A stretch of DNA of 13,400 nucleotides from an uncultured Phycisphaerales bacterium (GTDB taxonomy: Bacteria; Planctomycetota; Phycisphaerae; Sedimentisphaerales; Anaerobacaceae): the NCBI GenBank assembly GCA_937868145.1, contig CALMMH010000764.1, forward strand, positions 1 through 13,400, read 5' to 3'. Below the pieces are notes generated by a model. It was not told the origin of the DNA, searched no databases, and saw only the letters and a list, made by a program, of their open reading frames with translations. Positions 1-6,960 of this stretch are shown here, one piece after another. Both the position numbers and the translations under genes were made by a program. How positions within the stretch are numbered: the stretch's first letter is position 1; the number at the start of each line of letters is the position of its first letter.

Positions 1-2095
1 GGATGTCGTACACGCCGGGGCCGATCTGATTGGGGTACTTGAACTCGCGGAAGGCGCCGAGCAACTCCACGCCGGACCGTGCGGCCTCGATCGAGATCAC
101 GTCGGCGTCCAGCGCCGCGATGGCTTCGATGATGTCGTTGAAGTTGCCATAGCACATGTGGGTGTGGATCTGCGTCGCGTCCGAGACGCCGCAGGTGGCC
201 AGACGAAACGCCCCGACAGCCCAATCCAGGTACTCGTGCCAGTCGCTCTTTCGAAGCGGAAGCCCCTCCCGCAGCGCGGGCTCGTCGATCTGAATGACCT
301 TGACTCCGGCGGCTTCCAGGTCCGCCACCTCGTCGCGAATCGCCAGGGCGATCTGGAACGCCGTGTCCTGCTTGGGACAATCCTCGCGGACGAAGGACCA
401 CTGCAGGATGGTGATCGGCCCGGTCAGCATGCCTTTGACGGGCTTGCTCGTCAGCGACTGGGCGTGCTGAATCCATCGGACGGTCATGGGTTTGAGTCGA
501 CTGACGTCCCCATAGATGATCGGCGGCTTGACGCAGCGGGAGCCGTAGCTCTGAACCCAGCCGTTGCGGGTGAAGACGAATCCGTCCAGCATCTCGCCGA
601 AGTACTCCACCATGTCGTTGCGTTCCGGCTCGCCGTGGACCAGCACGTCGAGGCCGACCTGTTCCTGGATTTCGATGGCCTGCTTGATCTGCCGGCCCAT
701 TTCGGCCTCATACTTCTTGCGGGTGATCGTCCCCTGCTTGAACGCCGAGCGGGCCTGGCGGATCTCCGACGTCTGCGGAAACGATCCGATGGTCGTCGTC
801 GGCAACAGCGGAAGATTCAGGCTCTCCTGCTGCCGGGGCAGCCGCTTGTCGAAAGGACTCTTGCGGGTGAGCATCGCGGGCGAGAGCCCCTGCATGCGGG
901 TCTGCACCTGGGTGTTGTAGATGCGCTGCGACCTCGCGATTCGCTTGAAGAGTTCGGTATTCTCCTCGATCGTCGCTCGGACCTCATCGCGACCGGAGTT
1001 CAGCGCCGTCTTCAGAACCGCCAGTTCTTCCAGTTTCTCAAGGGCGAAAGCCAACCGCTCGCGAATCTCCTCGTGCAGGTCCGACTCAGCCTTCCCGTCC
1101 ACCGGGCAATGTAACAGCGAGCACGAGGGCGCCAGGATCACGCGATCGGGCCCCAGGACCTGCACCGCCTCCTCCAGCGAAGGCAGCACATCCAGGATCC
1201 GGCTCCTCCAAACGTTCCGCCCGTTCACGACGCCCAGCGAGAGCGATTTGTCGTCAGGCACGCGGGCCAGAGCGTCCGCCAACTGCTCGGGCCCTCTGAC
1301 CAGGTCCAGGTGAACGCACGACACAGGCAACCCGAGGGCCAGATCCAGGTTCTCCCGCAGAGGCCCGAAGTACGTCGCAAGACAGATCGACAGGCGTCCC
1401 GCCGTGGCAGCCAGGAACCCATAGGCATCGCCAAACGCCTTCTGTGCCGCATCGTCCAGATCGAGCGCAAGGACCGGCTCATCGATTTGGACCGACGCAG
1501 CGCCGGCCGTAGCGAGATGCCCGAGGACCGAGGCATAAACAGGCAGAATCCGATCCAGCAGCGACAGCGATTCGAAATCGGGCGTCTGAGCCTTGCTCAG
1601 CAGCAGGAACGATACCGGTCCCAGGAGGACGGGGCGGGTCACGATCCCCAGTTCCCTGGCTTCGACGAATTCATCGACAACCTTCGTCGATCCCAGGCAA
1701 AACCGCTGGTCCGCCTCCAGTTCCGGAACGATGTAGTGGTAATTCGTGTCGAACCACTTGGTCATCTCCATGGCCGTGACCGCGTTGGCGCCGCGGGCCA
1801 TGGCGAAGTAGGTGTCCGAATCCACCGGGCCGCCGGCATATCCAAACCGGCTCGGCACAGCCCCCAGCATGGCCGCGGTGTCGAGGACGTGGTCGTAGAG
1901 CGAGAAGTCGTTGCTTGGAATGATGTCGACGCCCAGGTCTCGCTGCAATTCCCAATTTGCCCTGCGGATCGCCCTGGCGGCGTCGCGCAAATCCACTGAG
2001 GTCAATTCGCCCGCCCAGTACGCCTCCAGGGCCTTCTTCAACTGGCGATGCGTCCCCATCCGGGGAAATCCGAGGTTGGCTGTCCTCACGGTCAT
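1..2095 (-). CDS. metE: Cobalamin-independent methionine synthase MetE (3' end cut by window edge)
   Basis: MetE transfers a methyl group from 5-methyltetrahydropteroyltri-glutamate to homocysteine, giving methionine without B12; it is a cytosolic zinc enzyme. The frame is open from the ATG at 2095 to the window edge (698 codons), so roughly 55-60 C-terminal residues are missing compared with the usual 750-760. The N-terminus reads MTVRTANLGFPRMG, typical of the family. The C-terminal barrel carries HTHMCYG, with zinc ligands His646 and Cys648, and Glu670 in ISIEASRS; the 22-residue Cys-Glu spacing equals that of E. coli (Cys643, Glu665). The last zinc ligand (Cys726 in E. coli) lies outside the window. 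GGAGG at 2103-2107 sits 7 nt before the ATG. The start overlaps the stop of the upstream methyltransferase gene as ATGA. It is the last visible gene of the riboswitch-led operon. Confidence 0.97.
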   Translation of the reverse strand, partial: MTVRTANLGFPRMGTHRQLKKALEAYWAGELTSVDLRDAARAIRRANWELQRDLGVDIIPSNDFSLYDHVLDTAAMLGAVPSRFGYAGGPVDSDTYFAMARGANAVTAMEMTKWFDTNYHYIVPELEADQRFCLGSTKVVDEFVEARELGIVTRPVLLGPVSFLLLSKAQTPDFESLSLLDRILPVYASVLGHLATAGAASVQIDEPVLALDLDDAAQKAFGDAYGFLAATAGRLSICLATYFGPLRENLDLALGLPVSCVHLDLVRGPEQLADALARVPDDKSLSLGVVNGRNVWRSRILDVLPSLEEAVQVLGPDRVILAPSCSLLHCPVDGKAESDLHEEIRERLAFALEKLEELAVLKTALNSGRDEVRATIEENTELFKRIARSQRIYNTQVQTRMQGLSPAMLTRKSPFDKRLPRQQESLNLPLLPTTTIGSFPQTSEIRQARSAFKQGTITRKKYEAEMGRQIKQAIEIQEQVGLDVLVHGEPERNDMVEYFGEMLDGFVFTRNGWVQSYGSRCVKPPIIYGDVSRLKPMTVRWIQHAQSLTSKPVKGMLTGPITILQWSFVREDCPKQDTAFQIALAIRDEVADLEAAGVKVIQIDEPALREGLPLRKSDWHEYLDWAVGAFRLATCGVSDATQIHTHMCYGNFNDIIEAIAALDADVISIEAARSGVELLGAFREFKYPNQIGPGVYDI

Positions 2096-2107
2096 GATCT
2101 ATCCTCC
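2092..2107 (-). promoter_or_regulatory. Translational coupling junction: metE Shine-Dalgarno and ATGA stop/start overlap
   Basis: The minus strand reads GGAGG (2103-2107), 7 nt, then ATGA, in which ATG starts metE and TGA ends the methyltransferase gene. The strong ribosome binding site lies inside the upstream coding sequence. This is the classic arrangement for translational coupling and argues that the two genes are made from one mRNA at linked levels. Confidence 0.85.
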
Positions 2108-3057
2108 AAAAGCTGTAAGTGAAAAGGCATTGACGCCCGCCTCGGTTCCGGCGGCAAGGCATCGAACGGAAGCGGTTCGGAACGGGCCGGCTCTGAAGAT
2201 GCCGCCGCCCCCTCGCCTGCCGTTCTGCACAGCAATAAACGATACGACTTGTACTTTCGGAACGCCTCGCCCGTTCTGTTTCCCGTGAAGTACTTCGAGT
2301 GAATCTTGTCGATCCGTTTGTGGAACAAGCACTTCAGAATCCTCGTCGTCAGGGGATGGCGGTCGCTCAGCAGCCGCTCGCCCAGATGAATCGTGGGATG
2401 CAGGACATCGCGCAGCAGGCTGTCCGCGAGGTCCAACGTGGGAGCCGTCTCCGGCGTCAGGTCGAGGTCCTCCACAATCTCCAGGGGATGGGCCCCGAGC
2501 GTTCGATAGAGCCTGTCCAGCAGATGTCCCCCTCCGATGGGACTCTTGCCCGGCACGTCCTTCCGGAAGAAATCGCAGATGAGCAAGTAGCCCGGCGCGG
2601 CAAGCAACCGCAACGATTTCTCGATGGAACGTTCCGGATCGACGTATTGAAAACTCTCACTGAACAGGATCAAATCGTACCGGTGCGATGTTTCATACTC
2701 ATCATAGGGCCCGTCGAAAACCCGAGCCCTGTCGCCCAGAAGCAGCCGGGCCTGAGCGTTGAGAAACGGACTCGGCGAGACACAGTCCACCTGGCGTCCC
2801 GCGTCGATCAGCATCCTAGCCAGTTGCCCCGAGCCGCACCCAACGTCCAGCACCCGGTAGACCCCTGTCGGAATGCGGGAAAGCAGCAGCGAAGCGTAGT
2901 TCTCCTGAGCCGCGAGCAGATTGGTGAAATGCACCTCCAACCCCACGGGCCAATAGCCATAGTGGAGATGATTGGACTTCAATAGACTCCGGGCCAGGAT
3001 CAGGCCAATCTCCAGGCCGGCTTCCCGAGAGACCTCGCTTCTTCTACTCTTTCTCAT
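2092..3057 (-). CDS. Class I SAM-dependent methyltransferase, substrate unknown
   Basis: A 321-residue protein with a Rossmann-type SAM-binding fold. Motif I is RVLDVGCGSGQLA (DVGCGSG at residues 71-77). YDLILFSESFQYVD (127-140) matches the motif II/post-II region, and APGYLLICDFF (154-164) the motif III region. An N-terminal LHYGYWPVG segment (31-39) and the KSYRLLLCR end of the catalytic domain (270-278) recall small-molecule or lipid-type methyltransferases, but I cannot name a substrate. About 40 residues rich in Ala, Pro, Glu and Ser follow the domain. The ATG at 3057 is chosen because longer in-frame starts (to 3159) would run into dcd. A GTG at 3066 with AGAGGA 11 nt upstream is an alternative that adds three residues. 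The gene follows dcd by 43 bp and overlaps metE by ATGA, so it should be co-expressed with the B12-independent enzymes. The family call is firm; the function is unknown. Confidence 0.85.
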   Translation of the reverse strand: MRKSRRSEVSREAGLEIGLILARSLLKSNHLHYGYWPVGLEVHFTNLLAAQENYASLLLSRIPTGVYRVLDVGCGSGQLARMLIDAGRQVDCVSPSPFLNAQARLLLGDRARVFDGPYDEYETSHRYDLILFSESFQYVDPERSIEKSLRLLAAPGYLLICDFFRKDVPGKSPIGGGHLLDRLYRTLGAHPLEIVEDLDLTPETAPTLDLADSLLRDVLHPTIHLGERLLSDRHPLTTRILKCLFHKRIDKIHSKYFTGNRTGEAFRKYKSYRLLLCRTAGEGAAASSEPARSEPLPFDALPPEPRRASMPFHLQLLEDRS

Positions 3058-3100
3058 GATGAGCACACCGACGGCAATCCTCTCTTTGTCACCCGCCCAG

Positions 3101-3667
3101 TCATATTCTCGGCACCGTGATCTGCGTTTGATTCTGGTATTTTCCTGCGCGATCCGCATAGGAGACGTTGCACGGCGTATCCGACTCGAAGAACAGAACC
3201 TGAGCCAGCCCCTCGTTGGCGTAGATCCTGGCCGGCAGCGGGGTCGTGTTCGAGATCTCCAGGACCGCCCGGCCCTCCCAGCCCGGCTCGAAGGGCGTGA
3301 CGTTGACGACGATCCCGCAGCGGGCGTATGTCGATTTGCCCACGCAGATCGTCATCACGTTGGCCGGGATGCAAAATCGTTCGACTGACAACGCCAACGC
3401 GAAGCTGTTCGGCGGGATCAGGCAAACATCGTCCTCGATCTGGACCATCCCCTGCGGGTCGAACGCTTTCGGGTCGACCACAGCCCCGTACACGTTGGTG
3501 AAGACTCGGAACACGCGATCGACTCGCACGTCGTAGCCATAGGACGAGGTCCCATAGGAAATAACGGGAACCCCATCGCGAGTGCGGACCTGCCGCTCCT
3601 CGAACGGCTCGATCATCCCATGATCGCGGGCCATGCGAATGATCCAGGAATCAGGCCGAATGGACAT
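3101..3667 (-). CDS. dcd: dCTP deaminase
   Basis: Deaminates dCTP to dUTP, feeding dUMP and thymidylate synthesis in the cytosol. The 188-residue protein shows the family signatures in order: SYGTSSYGYDVRV (37-49), DDVCLIPPNSFAL (79-91), GKSTYARCG (110-118), VTPFEPGWEGRAVLEISNTT (123-142) and GLAQVLFFE (153-161). Glu137 in VLEISN corresponds to catalytic Glu138 of E. coli Dcd. GKSTYARCG with FEPGWEG resembles the chlamydial form as I remember it, rather than the enterobacterial GRSSLAR type. The start at 3667 is preferred over an upstream in-frame start at 3709 because GGAGG lies 7 nt before it and the product then begins MSIRPDSW, like relatives. It overlaps the end of nrdG by 17 bp. Class III reductase makes dCTP directly, so the location suits supply of dUTP for dTTP. 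Confidence 0.96.
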   Translation of the reverse strand: MSIRPDSWIIRMARDHGMIEPFEERQVRTRDGVPVISYGTSSYGYDVRVDRVFRVFTNVYGAVVDPKAFDPQGMVQIEDDVCLIPPNSFALALSVERFCIPANVMTICVGKSTYARCGIVVNVTPFEPGWEGRAVLEISNTTPLPARIYANEGLAQVLFFESDTPCNVSYADRAGKYQNQTQITVPRI

Positions 3668-4310
3668 GCTCAATCCTCCTTTGGGTCTTGATCTCAGCAA
3701 CTGCGACACTCCGTAGTAGAGGGTCGCGAGCCAGGTCCGGGCGAAACACCTGGCGGACGAGCCTGTCGCCCGGGGGCAGAAGACCCGCGATTTCTTCGAG
3801 ATCCTCGTCGCTCAGAATCGCCTCCACCACAGTCGTGCGAAACTGGTGCGGGACACCGCAGGCGGCCAGGACGCGAATGCTCTCTTGAATGACATCCCAT
3901 TCGACGTCCACTCCCGCCAGCTTCGCATAGAGCCGGGGCGGCGCCTTGACGTCCATGGCGACATAGTCGACCAGACGCCGAGCGAACAGATCTCGCAACA
4001 CCGAGGGCCGGCTGCCATTGGTGTCGAGCTTCACCGCCAGCCCGAGAGCCTTCACCGACGCACAAAATGCGGCGAGATCCGGTTGCAGGCATGGCTCGCC
4101 TCCGCTGACGACCACGCCGTGGAGCAGATCTCGCCGCCGAGCCAGACGATCCAGAACCTCCGCAGGCGGGATCGATCCGGCGGTCATGGCCAGCAGACCC
4201 CCATTGTGGCAGAACGGGCACCGGAAGTTGCATCCCTGCGCGAACACCACCGCCGCCGGATGCGATGGGAAATCGCACAGCGAAAACGGCACGAATCCTC
4301 CTATTTGCAC
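3651..4310 (-). CDS. nrdG: Anaerobic ribonucleotide reductase-activating protein (radical SAM)
   Basis: A 219-residue radical SAM enzyme that uses a [4Fe-4S] cluster and SAM to put the glycyl radical on NrdD. The cluster motif CNFRCPFC (CxxxCxxC) has its cysteines at 27, 31 and 34; VVSGGEPCLQ (67-76) holds the SAM-binding GGE motif; KLDTNGSRP and VAMDVKAP are the usual downstream core strands. The N-terminus MQIGGFVPFSLCDFP matches the common short NrdG/PflA-like type. The start is a GTG at 4310 with GGAGG 7 nt upstream. A second GTG seven codons in has AGGAGG before it, but too close, and using it would lose the conserved IGGF start. The gene overlaps nrdD by 10 bp and dcd by 17 bp, so translation is likely coupled. 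Its specific partner is inferred from the neighbouring nrdD. Confidence 0.95.
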   Translation of the reverse strand: MQIGGFVPFSLCDFPSHPAAVVFAQGCNFRCPFCHNGGLLAMTAGSIPPAEVLDRLARRRDLLHGVVVSGGEPCLQPDLAAFCASVKALGLAVKLDTNGSRPSVLRDLFARRLVDYVAMDVKAPPRLYAKLAGVDVEWDVIQESIRVLAACGVPHQFRTTVVEAILSDEDLEEIAGLLPPGDRLVRQVFRPDLARDPLLRSVAVAEIKTQRRIEHVHSA

Positions 4311-6436
4311 GAGCCGGCCTCCAGGGAGAAGGATTTCCGCATCGTGAATTCAGCCTGTTTGCCGTCGTTCCATTGCGAGACGGGACGCAGATAACCGACG
4401 ACCCGCGAGTAGACTTCGGTCTGGCGTCCGCAGCTCGGACAGGTCGCCTGCTCGCCTCGCAGGTAGCCGTGTTCGGCGCAGATGGAGAACGTCGGCGTCA
4501 GCGAGAAGTACGGCAGCCTGTACTTGTCGCACACCGTGCGGACGAACGATTTGACCGCCTCGAGGTCGGCGACCGCCTCCCCCAGGTAGAAGTGCAGAAC
4601 CGTGCCGCCGGTGTAGCGGCACTGGAGTTCGTCCTGAAGGTCCAGCACCTCGAACGGATCGCTGCTGAAGTTGACCGGGAGTTGCGAGGAATTTGTGTAG
4701 AAGGGCTTGGCGCCTCCGGCGACCTCGGCCTCGTTGGCGGCCTCAACCGACGGGTGTTTCCGCTTGTCGATATTGGCGAGCCGGAATGAAGTCCCTTCGG
4801 CCGGCGTGGCCTCCAGGTTGTACTGATGGCCGGTTTGGCTCTGGAACTCCTCAAGCCGTTTCCGCATGAAATCGAGGACCCGGAGGGCAAAACCCCGGCC
4901 GGCCGGATCGCCGACGCCGCAATGGAGGAGGTTTTGACAGGCCTCGTTCATCCCCACCAGTCCGATCGTCGAAAAATGATTGTCCCAGTACGTGCCGCGG
5001 GCCTGCTTGACCGATCGCAGATAGTGCCGGGTGTAGGGATACAACCCTTTGTCGGTGAACGACTCGAGCACCTTGCGTTTGGCTTCCAGGCTGGTCCTGG
5101 CCAGGTGCATCAGGTGGTCGAGACGCGAAAGGAAATCGGCCTCGTCGCTCGCCAGATGGCCCAGCCGGGGCAGGTTCATCGTGACCACGCCGACCGAGCC
5201 GGTCAGGGGGTTGGCCCCGAAGAGCCCCCCGCCGCGACGTCGCAGTTCCGCCACGTCCAGACGCAACCGGCAGCACATGGAGCGGGCGTCGTCCGGCGAC
5301 AGGTCGGAATTGACGAAGTTCGCGAAGTACGGGATGCCGTAGCGGGCCGTGGCTTCCCACAGCGACCGCATCTGCGGATCGTCCCAATCGAAGTCCTTCG
5401 TAATGTTGATCGTCGGGATCGGGAATGTGAAAACCCGCCCCTTCGCGTCGCCCTCGGCCAGCACCTCCATGAACGCGCGGTCGAACAGAGCCATCTGCTC
5501 GCGGAAGTCGCCGTAACAACGGTCGATCGGCTGGCCGCCGATGATCGCCGGCTGTCCGGCCAGCGTCGCCGGCGGAGTCAGATCGAGCGTGATGTTGGTG
5601 AACGGCGTCTGGAACCCCACCCGCGTGGCCACGTTCAAATTGAACACGAACTCCTGAATCGCCTGCTTGACCTCGTCATACGACAGGCGATCCCGCCAGA
5701 TGAACGGCGCCAGCAGCGTGTCGAGATTGGAGAAGGCCTGCGCTCCGGCGGCCTCGCCCTGGAGGGTGTAGAAGAAATTCGCGATCTGGCCCAGCGCGGT
5801 GCGGAAGTGCCGGGCGGGACGGCTTTCTACCTTGCCTGGAGCGCCGCAGAAGCCGGTCGCCAGCAGGTCCTGCAGGTCCCAGCCCACGCAGTACACCGAG
5901 AGCAGGCCCAGGTCGTGGATGTGAAAGTCGCCGTTGACGTGGGCCTCGCGGACTTCCGGCGAGTACAGGCGATTGAGCCAGTAGACCCGACTGACCTCGC
6001 TGGAAATGTAGTTGTTCAGGCCCTGCAGCGAGTAGTTCATATTGCTGTTCTCTCTCACCTGCCAGTCGAGCCCTTCGAGATACCGGTCCACCAGGTCGAG
6101 ATCCGCCTTCTCGACCATCTCGCGAATCCTCGCGTGCTGGTCGCGATACAGAATGTAGGCTTTGGCCGTCCGCTTGAACGGCGAGGCCAGCAGGGTCTCC
6201 TCGACGATATCCTGGATCTGCTCGACGGTCGGAACGCCGTCCGCCAGGGACACGTGCGCCATGGCCAGCACGCGCAGCATCAGTTTGCGGGCGATCGTCT
6301 CGTCGAACTCACCGGTGGCCTGGCCCGCCTTCAGAATGGCGGCGGTAATCTTGCTTGCGTTAAAGGGGACGTGCTGCCCGTTGCGTTTGCGAACGGCCAG
6401 GAAGCTCGCTGTGGCATGCTCCATCACGATCGACAT
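4301..6436 (-). CDS. nrdD: Anaerobic (class III) ribonucleoside-triphosphate reductase
   Basis: Reduces ribonucleoside triphosphates to deoxynucleotides with an oxygen-sensitive glycyl radical and no B12. The 711-residue protein has an N-terminal ATP-cone (about residues 12-105, starting VRKRNGQHVPFNASK). Next come NMNYSLQGLNNY (132-143), VYCVGW with a likely active-site Cys183, MCCRLRLD (387-394) and GGGLFGANPLTGSVGVVTMN (402-421). At the C-terminus, CAEHGYLRGE and CPSCG give zinc ligands Cys653, Cys666 and Cys669 (perhaps His656), and RVVGYLRP carries the radical Gly681. The MCCRLRLD/GGGLFG style resembles the Thermotoga type. The start at 6436 is preferred because AAAGGA lies about 8 nt upstream and the product then begins just before the ATP-cone. 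In-frame codons further upstream, to 6607, lie in the riboswitch leader. First gene of the operon; regulation by B12 is predicted from the leader. Confidence 0.97.
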   Translation of the reverse strand: MSIVMEHATASFLAVRKRNGQHVPFNASKITAAILKAGQATGEFDETIARKLMLRVLAMAHVSLADGVPTVEQIQDIVEETLLASPFKRTAKAYILYRDQHARIREMVEKADLDLVDRYLEGLDWQVRENSNMNYSLQGLNNYISSEVSRVYWLNRLYSPEVREAHVNGDFHIHDLGLLSVYCVGWDLQDLLATGFCGAPGKVESRPARHFRTALGQIANFFYTLQGEAAGAQAFSNLDTLLAPFIWRDRLSYDEVKQAIQEFVFNLNVATRVGFQTPFTNITLDLTPPATLAGQPAIIGGQPIDRCYGDFREQMALFDRAFMEVLAEGDAKGRVFTFPIPTINITKDFDWDDPQMRSLWEATARYGIPYFANFVNSDLSPDDARSMCCRLRLDVAELRRRGGGLFGANPLTGSVGVVTMNLPRLGHLASDEADFLSRLDHLMHLARTSLEAKRKVLESFTDKGLYPYTRHYLRSVKQARGTYWDNHFSTIGLVGMNEACQNLLHCGVGDPAGRGFALRVLDFMRKRLEEFQSQTGHQYNLEATPAEGTSFRLANIDKRKHPSVEAANEAEVAGGAKPFYTNSSQLPVNFSSDPFEVLDLQDELQCRYTGGTVLHFYLGEAVADLEAVKSFVRTVCDKYRLPYFSLTPTFSICAEHGYLRGEQATCPSCGRQTEVYSRVVGYLRPVSQWNDGKQAEFTMRKSFSLEAGSCK

Positions 6437-6554
6437 GGTCTCCATCCTTTCATAGACATCAACGAAGGGAGGCCTGCCGCCGGAATGGACGCACAAGGAC
6501 TCGTCTGGCAGGTGCGAAGCAGCGCCGCGCGGTCGAGGAGAAAACCCCACTACC

Positions 6555-6593
6555 AAAGCAAAGGGCCCTGATATGCAGTTCATATCAAGGCCC
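6555..6593 (-). terminator. Intrinsic terminator hairpin in the nrdD leader (likely riboswitch expression platform)
   Basis: On the minus strand GGGCCTTGATATG (6593-6581), a 5-nt loop AACTG, and CATATCAGGGCCC (6575-6563) form an uninterrupted 13-bp stem in which one pair is G-U. TTTGCTTTGG follows at once (6562-6553). Read on the plus strand the same wobble position would be a C-A mismatch, so the stem is best formed in the minus-strand transcript. It lies 94 nt after the aptamer and 118 nt before nrdD, where a ligand-controlled terminator would be. The U tract is interrupted by GC, so its efficiency is uncertain. I could not identify a convincing antiterminator by eye. Confidence 0.75.
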
Positions 6594-6686
6594 GCACAAT
6601 TGCGCATCAGAACGTAGGGTCTTTCCCGATCGGCCCGCCGGCTTTCGATGATCCGCCAGGGCCGACCTGCACCGAGGTCCTTTGCG

Positions 6687-6831
6687 TCTGAAACCGTCTT
6701 CTGGCTTCCGGATCCACCCCTCGCCTCGTCTTCCCATTCCGCATGAGCGAAACAGTGACTTCATGAGGCGACGGTCCCCGGTTACAGCGGCGGGCCCGCC
6801 AGGGATTCACACCCTGTTCCGTTATTTCAGA
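6687..6831 (-). promoter_or_regulatory. Cobalamin (B12) riboswitch aptamer
   Basis: The minus strand carries the conserved cobalamin-aptamer landmarks in the right order. P1 is TCTGAAA (6825-6831) pairing with TTTCAGA (6687-6693). A CAGGG/CCCTG stem encloses TGTGAAT. Then come GGCGGGCCCGCC-GCTGTAACCGG, GTCACTG (6753-6759, consensus GCCACTG), GGGAAG (6730-6735), and the B12 box CCGGAAGCCAGAAGACGG (6694-6711). Further support comes from a 7-bp stem TCGCCTC/GAGGCGA around the GTCACTG..GGGAAG module and an inner 6-bp stem TTTCGC/GCGGAA. The box has A where the usual core GCCAGGAGAC has G. In this family cobalamin binding normally represses the downstream genes, here nrdD-nrdG-dcd-methyltransferase-metE. 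Confidence 0.93.
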
Positions 6832-6840
6832 ACGTCACAG

Positions 6841-6869
6841 GGTATACCGCGGTCGCGTCGGACCGTCAA
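6841..6869 (-). promoter_or_regulatory. Sigma70-type promoter of the riboswitch operon
   Basis: TTGACG (6864-6869) is separated by exactly 17 bp from TATACC (6841-6846) on the minus strand, giving 5/6 and 4/6 matches to the consensus. The predicted start near 6834 lies only about three bases before the first P1 base of the aptamer at 6831. The mRNA would thus begin essentially with the riboswitch, which supports both calls. Confidence 0.75.
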
Positions 6870-6884
6870 GAGTCATTCTCACAG

Positions 6885-6932
6885 AAAAAACACAGGCCCG
6901 CGACGCCGGATGTGGCGCAGCGGGCCTGTGTT
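6885..6932 (-). terminator. Rho-independent terminator of the Gfo/Idh/MocA gene
   Basis: A perfect 12-bp inverted repeat, AACACAGGCCCG (6921-6932 on the minus strand) with CGGGCCTGTGTT (6889-6900), encloses a 20-nt loop that contains a further short GCGCC/GGCGT stem. It is followed on the minus strand by a T6 run (6885-6890). It begins 28 bp after the stop codon of the upstream minus-strand gene. No equivalent T run follows on the plus strand, so it acts in one direction. Confidence 0.9.
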
Positions 6933-6960
6933 GAGAAAAACCTCTCGGTTTGGGAACCGA

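Larger units (their letters stand above)
6437..6834 (-). other. Long 5' leader of the nrdD operon (about 400 nt)
   Basis: From the predicted transcription start near 6834 to the nrdD ATG at 6436 there is no credible gene. In order the RNA holds the cobalamin aptamer (6831-6687), a linker of about 93 nt with small GC-rich hairpins (for example GGCCC at 6659-6663 able to pair with GGGCC at 6632-6636), the terminator hairpin (6593-6563) with its U-rich tail, and about 118 nt of unassigned leader ending in the nrdD ribosome binding site. Short open frames here, including one of 67 codons across the aptamer, overlap conserved RNA motifs and are not called as genes. Confidence 0.85.

Noticed and set aside
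158..1999. Several plus-strand open frames of 130-318 codons antisense to metE
   Set aside because: metE is continuous and conserved in the opposite strand throughout; these are mirror frames.
4826..6571. 581-codon plus-strand open frame antisense to nrdD
   Set aside because: The sense strand encodes a complete, motif-rich NrdD; the antisense product has no recognisable domains and typical shadow composition.
6592..6603. Near-palindrome GCACAATTGCGC next to the leader terminator, considered as an NrdR box or operator
   Set aside because: It has a mismatch and does not match the NrdR box pattern; no paired second site was found.
6437..6607. 57-residue N-terminal extension of NrdD from an in-frame ATG at 6607
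   Set aside because: It would translate through the terminator hairpin and lacks family similarity; the ATG at 6436 has a suitable ribosome site and the ATP-cone follows directly.
6607..6810. 67-codon minus-strand open frame in the nrdD leader
   Set aside because: It lies across the cobalamin aptamer, whose conserved RNA motifs explain the sequence; the peptide is Arg-rich without a domain.
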